Origin: Aggregatibacter actinomycetemcomitans
GTDB taxonomy: Bacteria > Pseudomonadota > Gammaproteobacteria > Enterobacterales > Pasteurellaceae
Assembly: GCA_017160915.1 (NCBI GenBank)
Contig: JACAWG010000056.1
Location: 1-54,599 of the forward strand
Reading direction: 5' to 3'
DNA length: 54,599 nt
Shown: one piece after another, positions 27,620-37,666 of the stretch
Position numbering within the stretch: the first letter of the stretch is position 1
How the letters are laid out: each line of letters starts with the position of its first letter
The notes under the pieces: model-generated
What the model was told of the DNA's origin: nothing
Seen by the model: the letters and a program-made list of their open reading frames with translations, nothing else
Database searches by the model: none
Translations under genes and position numbers: made by a program

Positions 27620-28795
27620 TCATAATCCCAAGGCGTAACGTAGGGCTTGTTTTTTCAACAGCGGGGTTTTATCTGCCGCCACTAATGCGATATTTCGCAA
27701 CACTTTCAACGGTAAAATCTCTTCCTTAAACGCTTTATAAAACAGATCCATACCTGATTGCATCAGCAAATTATCGGTTTTCCGTTTTTGTTGATAACGT
27801 GCCAAAACACGATCATCGGCAATATTTTCCTGCTGTTGGAGCGCGGAACCTATGACTTCAATTAACGCCTTCACATCTTTAAAACCGAGATTCACGCCTT
27901 GCCCCGCCAGCGGATTAATGGTGTGTGCCGCGTCGCCTACCAGCACGATTCCCTGATGAAAATAACGTTGCGCATGGCGACGGGTGAGTTCAAAACTGTT
28001 GGCATGTTGTACTTTCACTTTGCCTAGGCGGGCGGGGAAAGTTTGGGCGATTTGTTCCGCCAGTTTTTCCTTGCTCATTTGCTTTAATTCACGAATGCGT
28101 TGAGGCGAGTCATACCACACCAAGCAGGCTTGATTACCCAACAGCGGCAAGAATGCTTTTGGGCCGGAAGGCATAAACTGTTGCCAGGTAATATCCTGTT
28201 CGCCCAATTCCGTTTCAACCAAAATTAACATACAGCTTTGACGATACTGCCACCCCGTTAAACCGATGCCCGCGACATCACGCAATTGGGAATTGGCACC
28301 GTCGGCGGCGATAACCAACGGCGCTTCATAACAGTTGCCGTCGGTTAAAAAACACTGCCAATTTTGACCGCACTTTTGCACGGATTGAATGGCGACACTG
28401 GTGACGGTTTGGAGATTCGGATAAGCGGCAAATGCCTGCCATAAGCCCAGTTGAATCAGATTATTTTCGATCATGAAACCCAATTCCGGCAGGTTCAGAT
28501 CGCGGCTTTCAAAGCGGGTGGAAAAGCCTTCGATTTCCCAGGTCTCTAACGTGCGGTAAGGATTAAGGCGCATTTTTTCGATATGTTGCCATGCGTTCAG
28601 TTGTTGCAATAATTTGACCGAGGCGGCGCTGATGGCGGAAATGCGCAAATCGTAAGGGGTATCAGGGGAAAATTCAGGCAACGGCGCGCGTTCGATAAGT
28701 TGAATCTGTAAGCCTAATTCGGCTAAACCGAGGGCGCATGCCGCACCAATCATGCCGCCGCCGACAACAATAATATCTTTTTGAATCCCCGTCAT
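27620..28795 (-). CDS. ubiF: FAD-dependent monooxygenase of ubiquinone synthesis, UbiF-like
   Basis: UbiH/UbiF/VisC family hydroxylase. The N-terminal FAD-binding motif is VVGGGMIGAACALGLAE, then the family block DLRISAISAASVKLLQQLNA and the second FAD block GIVLVGDAAHTINPLAGQGV. The rest follows E. coli UbiF closely (SCMLI, WQQFMPSGPKAFLPL, QSGMDLFY, ending RYALGL), pointing to the C6 hydroxylation of the demethoxyquinone intermediate rather than UbiH or UbiI. The start at 28795 (MTGIQKDI) follows AAGGAA; the longer open frame has no such site. The exact carbon specificity remains inference. Confidence 0.85.
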   Translation of the reverse strand: MTGIQKDIIVVGGGMIGAACALGLAELGLQIQLIERAPLPEFSPDTPYDLRISAISAASVKLLQQLNAWQHIEKMRLNPYRTLETWEIEGFSTRFESRDLNLPELGFMIENNLIQLGLWQAFAAYPNLQTVTSVAIQSVQKCGQNWQCFLTDGNCYEAPLVIAADGANSQLRDVAGIGLTGWQYRQSCMLILVETELGEQDITWQQFMPSGPKAFLPLLGNQACLVWYDSPQRIRELKQMSKEKLAEQIAQTFPARLGKVKVQHANSFELTRRHAQRYFHQGIVLVGDAAHTINPLAGQGVNLGFKDVKALIEVIGSALQQQENIADDRVLARYQQKRKTDNLLMQSGMDLFYKAFKEEILPLKVLRNIALVAADKTPLLKKQALRYALGL

Positions 28796-28949
28796 TTTTT
28801 CTTTTCCTTGCCGATATTGAGTGGCGTTTATTCTACCCCCAATAGGTAAAATTCTAAAGAAAATCTGCTTTTTAACTAGCCAGAAAAAGCGCAAATCTGT
28901 AGAATAGCCAGTCAATTTTTATGAACCATTAGAGTAAATTTTAGCCAAT

Positions 28950-30374
28950 ATGACGCAAAAACTACATATTAAAACTTGGGGCTGCCAGATGAACGAATAC
29001 GATTCATCGAAAATGGCGGATTTATTGCACAGTACGCACGGTTTGGAACTCACCGAAGTGCCGGAAGAAGCGGATGTTTTGCTATTGAATACCTGTTCCA
29101 TTCGTGAAAAAGCGCAGGAAAAAGTGTTCCACCAATTAGGTCGCTGGAAAGAGTTAAAGAAAAGCAATCCGAATTTATTGATCGGCGTGGGCGGCTGTGT
29201 GGCTTCGCAGGAAGGCGAGCATATTCGCACCCGCGCCCCTTATGTGGATATTATTTTCGGCCCGCAAACCCTGCACCGTTTGCCGGAAATGATTAACCAA
29301 ATTCGCGGCGGCAAAAGTGCTGTGGTGGATATCAGCTTCCCGGAAATCGAAAAATTCGACCGTTTGCCGGAGCCGCGCGCAGAAGGTCCGACGGCTTTCG
29401 TTTCCATCATGGAAGGCTGTAATAAATACTGCACTTACTGCGTAGTGCCTTATACCCGTGGCGAGGAAGTGAGCCGTCCGGTGGATGATATTTTATTTGA
29501 AATCGCTCAGTTGGCGGAGCAGGGCGTGCGCGAAGTGAATTTACTTGGTCAGAACGTAAATGCCTATCGTGGTCCGACATTTGACGGCGACATTTGCACT
29601 TTCGCCGAATTGTTGCGTTTGGTTGCCGCCATTGACGGTATCGATCGTCTGCGTTTCACCACCAGCCACCCGATTGAATTCACTGATGATATTATCGATG
29701 TGTATCGTGATACGCCGGAATTGGTGAGTTTCCTGCATTTGCCGGTGCAATCCGGCTCCGATCGTGTGTTGAACATGATGAAACGCGGGCATACGGCGAT
29801 TGAATATAAATCCATTATTCGTAAGCTCAAAGCGGTGCGCCCGCATATTCAAATCAGTTCCGACTTTATCGTGGGCTTCCCGGGCGAAACCAACGAAGAT
29901 TTCGAGCAAACCATGAATTTGATTGCGCAAGTGAATTTCGATATGAGCTTCAGTTTCATTTATTCCGCCCGTCCCGGCACGCCGGCGGCGGATTATCCCG
30001 ACGATGTCAGCGAAGAAGAGAAAAAACAACGCCTCTACCTGTTACAACAACGCATTAATAATCAAGCGGCGCAGTTCAGTCGTGCCATGTTGGGAAGCGA
30101 ACAACGCGTGTTGGTGGAAGGTCCGTCGAAAAAAGACATTATGGAATTGACGGGGCGCACGGAAACCAACCGTATCGTGAATTTCCAAGGTTCACCGGAT
30201 ATGATCGGCAAGTTCGTGGACATTAAAATCACCGACGTATTCACCAACTCTTTACGCGGTGAAGTGGTGCGCACCGAAGATCAAATGGGTTTGCGCGTGT
30301 TGCAATCGCCGCAAATGGTGATTAACCGCACCCGTAAAGAAGATGAACTTGGCGTCGGGCGCTACGTCGGCTAA
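28950..30374 (+). CDS. miaB: tRNA methylthiotransferase MiaB
   Basis: Radical SAM enzyme that converts i6A37 to ms2i6A37 in tRNAs. The N-terminal UPF0004 domain holds three cysteines ([29 protein letters not shown]) for the auxiliary cluster. The radical SAM motif is [22 protein letters not shown] domain lies at the C-terminus (about 378-445). The 474 residues match the family. No strong RBS is visible. Confidence 0.97.
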   Translation: MTQKLHIKTWGCQMNEYDSSKMADLLHSTHGLELTEVPEEADVLLLNTCSIREKAQEKVFHQLGRWKELKKSNPNLLIGVGGCVASQEGEHIRTRAPYVDIIFGPQTLHRLPEMINQIRGGKSAVVDISFPEIEKFDRLPEPRAEGPTAFVSIMEGCNKYCTYCVVPYTRGEEVSRPVDDILFEIAQLAEQGVREVNLLGQNVNAYRGPTFDGDICTFAELLRLVAAIDGIDRLRFTTSHPIEFTDDIIDVYRDTPELVSFLHLPVQSGSDRVLNMMKRGHTAIEYKSIIRKLKAVRPHIQISSDFIVGFPGETNEDFEQTMNLIAQVNFDMSFSFIYSARPGTPAADYPDDVSEEEKKQRLYLLQQRINNQAAQFSRAMLGSEQRVLVEGPSKKDIMELTGRTETNRIVNFQGSPDMIGKFVDIKITDVFTNSLRGEVVRTEDQMGLRVLQSPQMVINRTRKEDELGVGRYVG

Positions 30375-30392
30375 GTCGCTTTCATCAGGATC

Positions 30393-30424
30393 AAAAAACC
30401 TCGCTGTTTTCGCGAGGTTTTTTA
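30393..30424. terminator. Bidirectional terminator between miaB and priC
   Basis: AAAAAACCTCGC and GCGAGGTTTTTT form a perfect stem around a 7-base loop, with T runs in both directions between convergent genes. Confidence 0.92.
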
Positions 30425-30430
30425 TTCCGC

Positions 30431-30997
30431 CTATTTTTGCTTTTCCATAAAAACCAAATAGTCTTCCAGCACGTCAATGGCTTCCAAACAACGGGCGCGG
30501 CGCTGTTCTAATTGTTCCAACGTTTGTTTATTAACAAGCCGTCCTTCACGCTGTGCTTTTTCCAAGGCATCCTGTTCAAGCTGAATTTTTTCATTGAAAG
30601 ACGCCAAATAGTCATAATATTTCGCCAGACGTTCACGGGGCGGCAAACGGTGTACGGGGTGGTGGCGTTTATCGGCGGGTTTAGACGCTTCCTTGGTTTT
30701 GCGCGGAACGGGTTGATTATTTTGCTGTTGTCGGGTTAAGGCATCGGAAAGTGCGGTGCATTGCGCCGACAGTTTTTGCGTGTAAAACTGCAAGGCTTCA
30801 AGATTGCCGGTTTCAACCTGCTCAAGACGTGCGAAGGTTTGTTCGATTTGCTGAAAATAAAATGCCGTTTTTTGTCTGTTTTCCGTGAATAAATTTGCCG
30901 AAAATTTGGCATACACCGTTTCTTCCTTTTGCGCGTCGTAACGCGTGAAGAAATGCTGAAGGCTTTGTTTGAGGTGGCGGATGGAAATGCTGTTCAT
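30431..30997 (-). CDS. priC: Primosomal replication protein PriC (N'')
   Basis: A 188-residue basic, helical protein. The C-terminal half (RERLAKYYDYLASFNEKIQL, then LEQLEQRRARCLEAIDVLED) resembles the PriC signature of enterobacteria, where PriC loads DnaB helicase at stalled forks with gaps. The N-terminal half is divergent. A proline and lysine-rich linker lies around residues 95-118. Confidence is moderate because it rests on the C-terminal pattern. Confidence 0.7.
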   Translation of the reverse strand: MNSISIRHLKQSLQHFFTRYDAQKEETVYAKFSANLFTENRQKTAFYFQQIEQTFARLEQVETGNLEALQFYTQKLSAQCTALSDALTRQQQNNQPVPRKTKEASKPADKRHHPVHRLPPRERLAKYYDYLASFNEKIQLEQDALEKAQREGRLVNKQTLEQLEQRRARCLEAIDVLEDYLVFMEKQK

Positions 30998-31011
30998 AGG
31001 CTCGTTGATGG

Positions 31012-31057
31012 TAAAAGTGCGGTCGAAAATTTAATTGTTTTTTCCACCGCACTTTTT
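31012..31057 (-). terminator. Inverted USS hairpin after the YuiF-like gene
   Basis: AAAAGTGCGGT (31012-31022) faces ACCGCACTTTTT (31045-31056), directly after the transporter stop. It probably terminates the transporter transcript before priC. Confidence 0.65.
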
Positions 31058-31060
31058 AGC

Positions 31061-32413
31061 TTACAGATACATCGCGGCAATCCAGCCGAAGATTAACAAC
31101 GGAATATTGTAATGAATAAAGGTCGGCACCACGGAGTCCCAAATGTGGTCGTGTTTACCGTCCATATTCAAACCGGAAGTCGGTCCCAACGTCGAGTCGG
31201 ATGCCGGCGAGCCCGCGTCACCCAACGCCGCCGCCACGCCGACAATAGACACGGTGGCAAGCGGCGAAAAGCCGAAAGATAAACATAGCGGCACATAAAT
31301 GGAGGTAATGATCGGCACGGTGGAGAAGGAAGAACCGATACCCATGGTGATGAGCAAACCCACGAGTAACATCAGGAATGCGGCGACGCCTTTGCTTTGA
31401 ATCACACTGGTGCTTAACACATCTACGAGTTCTTTCACGCCGGTGGTGGTGTTAATGACATTGGCGAAACCGGAAGCGGCGATCATCACAAAGCCGATCA
31501 TTGCCATTAAACGCAAACCTTGTTGGAAAATGTCGTTACTTTCTTTGAGTTTAAAAATACCGAATGCAGCGAAGATGATTAAACCGACCAAGCCGCCGAT
31601 AATGGTGGAGCTGGTGACTAATTGTACGGTGAAGGTGGCGACAATGGCGATTAAACTTGCCGCAATTTGTTTCGGTTTAATGGTGGCAATGTGTTGTTCG
31701 ATGTCTTTTGTTGTCGGCTCGGCACTCATCACCACATATTCGCGTGGTTTGCGATAAGTGATAAATACGGCGGTTAACAAACCCAAAACCATACCGATAA
31801 CGGGAATAGTCATCGCCAGCGATACTTCGCCCACACTGGTTTGCAAGCCTAACGAGCTGCCTACGGTGTTGATATTTTTTACCAGAATGCTTTCGATAAA
31901 GATCTTCCCGAAACCTACCGGTAATAACATATAAGTGGCGGTTAAACCGAAAGTCAGCACACAAGCTACGGCGCGGCGGTCAATTTTCAATTTGTTGAAA
32001 ATGGCGAGCATCGGCGGAATCACGATAGGAATAAAGGCAATGTGCACCGGCAGCAAGTTTTGTGAGGAAATGGCGAACAGCGTTAAGATGCCGAGCATGG
32101 CATATTTAAACATGGCAAGGCTATTTGCCGTTGGCACTTTGTTCATGCGGGTGATGATTTTGTAGGCAAGTAAATCGGTAATGCCGGATTTGGAAATGGC
32201 GATAGCAAAAGCGCCAAGCATCGCATAGTTCATGGCGACTTCGGCACCGCCGCCAAGCCCGCCGGTAAAGGCTTCAATGGTTTTGGTTAAACCTAAATCA
32301 CCGACTACACCGGCAGTTAAGGCGGAAATCACCAATGCGATGACCACGTTAATGCGTAGCAAACTGAGTGCCAGCAATACGATGATCGAGATGACAACAG
32401 GGTTGGTTAACAT
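31061..32413 (-). CDS. YuiF/NhaC-like transporter, predicted histidine transporter
   Basis: A 450-residue membrane protein of the Na+/H+ antiporter-like superfamily (YuiF type), with about twelve hydrophobic segments (starting LTNPVVISIIVLLALSLLRI) and the conserved AALGDAGSPASDSTLGPTSG near residue 395. Homology alone would suggest ion antiport. Upstream, however, is a leader peptide with five consecutive His codons and a complete attenuator, so expression should rise when charged tRNA-His is scarce. The inference is that it imports histidine (or a related compound), perhaps by cation exchange. Single-gene unit with its own terminators. Confidence 0.85.
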   Translation of the reverse strand: MLTNPVVISIIVLLALSLLRINVVIALVISALTAGVVGDLGLTKTIEAFTGGLGGGAEVAMNYAMLGAFAIAISKSGITDLLAYKIITRMNKVPTANSLAMFKYAMLGILTLFAISSQNLLPVHIAFIPIVIPPMLAIFNKLKIDRRAVACVLTFGLTATYMLLPVGFGKIFIESILVKNINTVGSSLGLQTSVGEVSLAMTIPVIGMVLGLLTAVFITYRKPREYVVMSAEPTTKDIEQHIATIKPKQIAASLIAIVATFTVQLVTSSTIIGGLVGLIIFAAFGIFKLKESNDIFQQGLRLMAMIGFVMIAASGFANVINTTTGVKELVDVLSTSVIQSKGVAAFLMLLVGLLITMGIGSSFSTVPIITSIYVPLCLSFGFSPLATVSIVGVAAALGDAGSPASDSTLGPTSGLNMDGKHDHIWDSVVPTFIHYNIPLLIFGWIAAMYL

Positions 32414-32517
32414 TTGTTTATCCTTATGAGTTAAGTTGTTGACAATTTACTAGAAAAATAAAATTTGTCTAATGAAATCACGATTTTTTTGGTTTCGGTT
32501 CATTGGGTTGAAAAGAA

Positions 32518-32616
32518 AACCCCTCGAAAGCTAACTTCCGAGGGGTTGTGATAAACCATGAATTATTCGCACCTTGCCCGGAAGTGATCTTCCAAGCACA
32601 TCAAATACCTGAAAGA
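32518..32616 (-). promoter_or_regulatory. Histidine attenuator (transcription attenuation leader)
   Basis: Read on the minus strand, mutually exclusive stems of a his-type attenuator are present. A:B pairs the last His codons and CTGAA (32620-32634) with TTCAG and TGATG (32599-32613). B:C pairs 32611-32617 with 32587-32593 (7 bp with one G-U). C:D pairs 32589-32593 with 32580-32584. D:E, the antiterminator, pairs 32579-32585 with 32534-32540 (7 bp perfect). E:F is the terminator, 32535-32547 with 32518-32530, followed by TTTTCTTTT. Ribosome stalling at His codons would free B, so B:C and D:E form and transcription continues. Confidence 0.88.
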
Positions 32617-32664
32617 TTATTCAGTGAAATGATGGTGATGATGGTTGTTGCGAATAACGTTCAT
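32617..32664 (-). CDS. Histidine leader peptide
   Basis: A 15-residue ORF, MNVIRNNHHHHHFTE, with five consecutive His codons (CAT CAT CAC CAT CAT), starting behind AGGAGA. It resembles E. coli HisL (seven His) in design, but precedes a transporter gene rather than hisG. The leader start region (32649-32664) can also pair with 32558-32571 (14 bp with a 2-base bulge), which could block further translation of the leader. Confidence 0.88.
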   Translation of the reverse strand: MNVIRNNHHHHHFTE

Positions 32665-32692
32665 TTTGTTTCTCCTGTGTGAATTGCTTTTT

Positions 32693-32721
32693 AAACTACT
32701 GGAAAAGTTTTTTCATCGCAA
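32693..32721 (-). promoter_or_regulatory. Candidate promoter of the histidine leader
   Basis: On the minus strand TTGCGA (32721-32716), 17 bases, TAGTTT (32698-32693). It would start transcription about 20 bases before the leader ORF. Confidence 0.4.
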
Positions 32722-32769
32722 GTGGTTTTTCAAAAAATATGAAAGTGCGGTCTAAATTTTCAGTGTTTT

Positions 32770-33423
32770 TTAATCACTCGCCACAATATGCGGAAACCCG
32801 CCCAATCGCTTCAAATGATTCACCATATAACAAAACAGCTCGGCAGTGCGTTCCGTGTCATATAACGCCGAATGCGCCTGCTGGCTGTCAAAAGGAATTT
32901 TTGCCGCTTGGCAGGCTTTTACCAACACCGTTTGCCCGAACATAAAACCGCTTAAGGTCGCCGTGTCAAAGGTGGAAAAAGGGTGGAACGGGTTGCGTTT
33001 GGCATTCATGCGTTGTGCCGCTGCCATAAGAAACCCCTGATCAAACGCCGCATTGTGTGCCACGATAATAGACCGCTGGCAATCCGCGTCTTTTTGCGCT
33101 TTGCGTACCATTTTGAACATTTCGCTAATGGCGATATTTTCGCTCACCGCGCCACGCAACGGGTTATCAATATCAATGCCGTTAAATTTAATGGATTCGG
33201 GATCGATATTCGCCCCTGCAAAAGGTTGAATGTGAAAATGGCATTTCTGATCCGGCATCAAATTGCCGTTTTCGTCCATTTTGAGGGTAATCGCCGCCAG
33301 TTCCAACAAGGCATCGGTTTTGGCGTTTAAACCGGCGGTTTCCACGTCGATTACCACCGGCAAATAGCCTCGGAATCGATGTTTTAATACATTGTAATTA
33401 ATGGCTTCTTGGGTTTCTGACAT
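32770..33423 (-). CDS. rnt: Ribonuclease T
   Basis: DEDDh 3'-5' exoribonuclease that trims tRNA CCA ends and mature 3' ends of stable RNAs. The 217-residue protein contains [20 protein letters not shown] (first Asp and Glu), [13 protein letters not shown] (second Asp), and [14 protein letters not shown] (catalytic His and last Asp). Length and motifs match E. coli RNase T. Nearest minus-strand neighbours are gloA and the histidine leader. Confidence 0.96.
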   Translation of the reverse strand: MSETQEAINYNVLKHRFRGYLPVVIDVETAGLNAKTDALLELAAITLKMDENGNLMPDQKCHFHIQPFAGANIDPESIKFNGIDIDNPLRGAVSENIAISEMFKMVRKAQKDADCQRSIIVAHNAAFDQGFLMAAAQRMNAKRNPFHPFSTFDTATLSGFMFGQTVLVKACQAAKIPFDSQQAHSALYDTERTAELFCYMVNHLKRLGGFPHIVASD

Positions 33424-33441
33424 AGCTCATCCTAAAAATAA

Positions 33442-33470
33442 AACGTGGATTATCGTTCATAATCCACGTT
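33442..33470 (-). terminator. Terminator of gloA
   Basis: AACGTGGATTAT (33442-33453) and ATAATCCACGTT (33459-33470) form a perfect 12-bp stem with a 5-base loop, followed on the minus strand by TTTATTTTTA. Confidence 0.9.
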
Positions 33471-33504
33471 AAAAAACGTTTAAATTTTTAACCGCACTTT
33501 TCGC

Positions 33505-33912
33505 TTAGTTACCTAAACCCGCTTGGGCATTTTTGTTTTCAATGAATTCGATTTTGTAACCGTCCGGATCTTCTACAAAAGCAATGACGGTTTTGCCGCC
33601 TTTTACCGGGCCGGGCTCGCGGGTAACATTACCGCCGGCTTTGCGCACCGCTTCGCAGGTGGCGTAAATATCGTCCGTGCCGATGGCGATATGCCCGTAA
33701 GCGGTGCCGAGTTCGTATTTATCTACGCCCCAGTTATACGTCAGTTCCAACACGGAGGCTTTATCTTCATCGTCGTAACCTAAAAATGCCAGAGAATATT
33801 TGTATTCGGGATTTTCGCTGGTGCGCAATAAACGCATACCCAACACATCCTGATAAAACCGAATGGAACGTTGTAAATCGCCGACGCGCAACATGGTGTG
33901 TAAAATTCGCAT
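33505..33912 (-). CDS. gloA: Lactoylglutathione lyase (glyoxalase I)
   Basis: Ni/Zn-dependent isomerase that converts the methylglyoxal-glutathione hemithioacetal to S-lactoylglutathione. The 135-residue protein shows [10 protein letters not shown] (metal ligand H5), the ligand region [20 protein letters not shown] (His ligand) and YKIEFIEN (last Glu). The start at 33912 follows AGGAG. The upstream in-frame extension is not conserved and is rejected. Confidence 0.96.
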   Translation of the reverse strand: MRILHTMLRVGDLQRSIRFYQDVLGMRLLRTSENPEYKYSLAFLGYDDEDKASVLELTYNWGVDKYELGTAYGHIAIGTDDIYATCEAVRKAGGNVTREPGPVKGGKTVIAFVEDPDGYKIEFIENKNAQAGLGN

Positions 33913-34136
33913 GGTATTCTCCTTCACATAAGTAAAAATTGCGCCAATTATGCCACAGAATAGGGGCGTTTGCTTTGGGAAAATAAAAAGGACCAAGCGG
34001 TTAAGCTTAATCCTTTGTGAAGAATGCTAAAAACGCGGCGAAAATCTACCGCACTTTTTCTTTCATTTTTCAGTTAAAGTTGGCAGAATAGCCCCAATTT
34101 TTACACATAATTATAAATTACCAAGGAAAGCAAAAA

Positions 34137-36710
34137 ATGATAAATCAATCCTCTCTGTTTAATTTATCTTGGGCGCGTTATTTAAATTTATTGTTTTTAA
34201 TTTTAAGTGCGGGATTTTTAGCCAGCGGTATCGTGACATTAATTGCCGCCAATTTGGATTATTTTTCCGATTTAGCCAAAATTTACGGCTTGCAGCTGGT
34301 TTTAGTGGTTTCGATTTTATTGAGTTGTTATTTCTTTTTGCGCGAAAGTCGAAAAGTCGCAAAAGAGAAATTAAAACTGCTTTCCGCCACTTTCTTCTTT
34401 CTTACCGCTGTGCTTATCGGTGCGGTATTCGCCTTAGTGGGGCAGACCTATCAAACGGGCGCCAATGCGTGGGAATTGTTTGCGCTGTGGTCGTTGTGCC
34501 AACTGCCATTGTTATTGTTGCTGCCGAATATTGCTTCCGCTTTATTACTTATCGCCACGACCAATCTCACCTTGTATTTGTATTATGATGCTTGGTTTGA
34601 TCATGATGTGGTGAATTATGCCGTTCTGTTGAATTTTATTTTCTTATTGTTCAGTGAAATTTTTATTCGCCAATTACATGATCAAAACTGGCGAATTTTG
34701 CCGAAAATTTTTACCTTTTTAGTGTTAAGTCATTTATTCGGTGTCCGTGTTATTACCGATAATTTATCTAACGATACTTACTCCGGCGTGTATTTTTTCA
34801 TTGTGTTTTTACAAGTGGCGATTCCGTCGGGGATCGTGATGTATGTGTATAAAAAATACCGGTTTGATTTCGTTAATTTAATTACGGCGACCGTCTGTTC
34901 TATCGTTGCTTTTGGTCTTTTCCTGTTCTCCAACGTGAATTCCGGCGATTTTGCCGTCTTGTCGGGCTTGCTGCTTTTTGTTATTACGATCTTCGCCATT
35001 ATGTCGCTACATGGTTGGTATAAACAGCATTATCCGCACCGTAAGAACATTTCCTGGGCATTGTCTATTTTATTAATTTTCGCCATTTTTATCGGCATTG
35101 TGACCGCATTGATTTGGCTCTTTTTAACGTTGAACGTATCCGAACCGAAAACCGGCTTGCTGATTTTAAGCGTGATTGTGCTGTTTATTGCCTTGGGGCT
35201 GCATTTTGGTAATCCTCACGCGGAAAATCATATGTCGATTATCATCGGGATTTTCTTCCTGATGGGCTACAACCTGCTCGCCGGCTATTTCCTCACCGAT
35301 ATATTTGACTCTTACGGCGAGGGCGACTTAGCCTGCGATGCGCCGCTCTTATTTACCGCCATCGTCGCCGTGCTTTATTTTTTACGCAAAGAGACTTGGT
35401 TGAGAACCTTAACTCTCGTGATTGTTTTGGGCATGTGGCACATTTATTTAACGGATTGTGCCATGGTTCACCTGAACCACGCCAATCAAATCGAACACAG
35501 TTATGTGCCGTTATATTTTGTCACCATGCTGGGCTGCGTGATTGCCTTCTTTATGCGGAAGGGGTACGAAGAAAACAGCAAAGTCAGAGCGCAAATCACA
35601 CCGATTGCCTGGGCATGCTTACTTTTCAGCATGGGCGGCTGGGCGTTTTCCGCCGATAATTTCCTGTCGCCGTTTATATTTCACGTGACCGAAACCGTGG
35701 ACGCGCTACCGGAAATTGACACTTTCAGTGAATTCTTCTCAGTGATTACCGCCGGCTTTTACACCCGCGCCGGATTCAGAGCGGGCTGGATTGTTTCTTT
35801 CCTGGTTTGTTTCACGCCGTTGGTTATGTATTTTGCCATCAGCCGTTTTTTCAGTTTAAAAACCGATGAAAAAATGTGCGTTGTCGCGATCCTGGCGTTA
35901 TTTACTTTCCTCTTTGTCGGTCAGCCTTCCGTGTTGTTTTTCGTTGCGTTGCTGCTGATTGCCTATTTTGTGGAAAGCCGCACGTTGTTTTTTATCGCCG
36001 TGTTATCCTTAGTCGGCAACTTGGCGATTTACTATTATTTGCTGTTTATTCCGTTGCTTTATAAAGCCTTTTTACTGCTGTGCTTTGCGTTGTTATTCTC
36101 GGCGGTGGCGATTTACCTGCACGGAAAACATCAACCGCAGACGCAAAGTGCGGTCAGTTTTTCCGGTGTTTCTAAAGTGAAGCCGATCATTGCGCTCTGT
36201 ACGGTATTGGTGATTCTGCTTCCGTTGAATTATAACGTGTGGCAATTTGAAGATGTGCTGGCGACGGGGAAACCGGTGGTGTTAAAAATTGCACCCGTGG
36301 ATCCGCGCTCCATCATGCAAGGGGATTATATGTCCCTCAATTATGCGATTTTGACGGACATCGGTGCGCAATTACATGCTTCGGGGAATGATAATGATGA
36401 AGATGTCTCCGTTTACGCCCCAAAAGCACATCCGAAACGGGTTTATGCGTTAGTGCATTTGGACGAGCAGGGCATTGCCACATTATGTCGCGTAGAAAAT
36501 CGTATTCCGACGGATTTCCATGATTGTGAGCCGGAGGTGTATTTGCCGGTCAATAATGTCGGCTGGTTCCCGCAACTGCCAAGCCAGGAATATTTCTTCG
36601 CGGAAGGCAAAGGGCAATATTATGCGCAGGCGGAATATGCCGAATATCGCTTTAAAGACGGCATCTTATTGCTTGCCCGCTTGCTGGATAAGAACTTGAA
36701 AGGCTTGTAG
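34137..36710 (+). CDS. Large membrane protein, DUF2157-DUF4401-GDYXXLXY fusion
   Basis: An 857-residue protein with about twenty hydrophobic segments. The N-terminal part (to about 330) has the DUF2157 pattern (ALVGQTYQTGANAWELFALW). The middle is a DUF4401-like multi-helix block. The C-terminal soluble part contains IMQGDYMSLNYAI near residues 726-738, the motif of GDYXXLXY proteins, after a single helix. In many bacteria these are two or three adjacent genes; here they are one. Function is unknown. AAGGA lies 6 bases before the ATG; an inverted USS terminator follows. A USS inside the coding region at 36146 encodes QSAVSF. Confidence 0.8.
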   Translation: MINQSSLFNLSWARYLNLLFLILSAGFLASGIVTLIAANLDYFSDLAKIYGLQLVLVVSILLSCYFFLRESRKVAKEKLKLLSATFFFLTAVLIGAVFALVGQTYQTGANAWELFALWSLCQLPLLLLLPNIASALLLIATTNLTLYLYYDAWFDHDVVNYAVLLNFIFLLFSEIFIRQLHDQNWRILPKIFTFLVLSHLFGVRVITDNLSNDTYSGVYFFIVFLQVAIPSGIVMYVYKKYRFDFVNLITATVCSIVAFGLFLFSNVNSGDFAVLSGLLLFVITIFAIMSLHGWYKQHYPHRKNISWALSILLIFAIFIGIVTALIWLFLTLNVSEPKTGLLILSVIVLFIALGLHFGNPHAENHMSIIIGIFFLMGYNLLAGYFLTDIFDSYGEGDLACDAPLLFTAIVAVLYFLRKETWLRTLTLVIVLGMWHIYLTDCAMVHLNHANQIEHSYVPLYFVTMLGCVIAFFMRKGYEENSKVRAQITPIAWACLLFSMGGWAFSADNFLSPFIFHVTETVDALPEIDTFSEFFSVITAGFYTRAGFRAGWIVSFLVCFTPLVMYFAISRFFSLKTDEKMCVVAILALFTFLFVGQPSVLFFVALLLIAYFVESRTLFFIAVLSLVGNLAIYYYLLFIPLLYKAFLLLCFALLFSAVAIYLHGKHQPQTQSAVSFSGVSKVKPIIALCTVLVILLPLNYNVWQFEDVLATGKPVVLKIAPVDPRSIMQGDYMSLNYAILTDIGAQLHASGNDNDEDVSVYAPKAHPKRVYALVHLDEQGIATLCRVENRIPTDFHDCEPEVYLPVNNVGWFPQLPSQEYFFAEGKGQYYAQAEYAEYRFKDGILLLARLLDKNLKGL

Positions 36711-36725
36711 AAAAGGCGTTTAACG

Positions 36726-36777
36726 AAAAAAGTGCGGTGGATTTTTAAAATGTTTTTTAAATCCACCGCACTTTTCT
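36726..36777. terminator. Long inverted USS terminator between convergent genes
   Basis: AAAAGTGCGGTGGATTT (36727-36743) and its perfect complement at 36759-36775 form a 17-bp stem with further A/T pairing in the loop. It serves the fusion gene and cmoA, which converge here. Confidence 0.85.
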
Positions 36778-36791
36778 CTTGCAAGAACGCG

Positions 36792-37532
<741 letters not shown>

Positions 37533-37594
37533 TCAAAAAAGTGCGGTTATTTTAGAGAAAGTTTTTAACGGCGCAAATAAATTTCGCTTTCCAA

Positions 37595-37623
37595 TTCAAA
37601 AGAGCGGGTAATTTCCGTATAAT
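37595..37623 (+). promoter_or_regulatory. aspS promoter
   Basis: TTCAAA (37595-37600), a 17-base spacer and a perfect TATAAT (37618-37623), 43 bases before the start codon. Confidence 0.65.
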
Positions 37624-37666
37624 CAGGCGGTTAATTTATCTCTGAATTATAAAAAGGAATATAAAA

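Noticed and set aside
32617-32664. The His-rich ORF considered as a metal-binding peptide or an artificial His tag.
   Set aside because: Its position before a complete set of attenuator stems and the mixed CAT/CAC codons fit a natural leader peptide.
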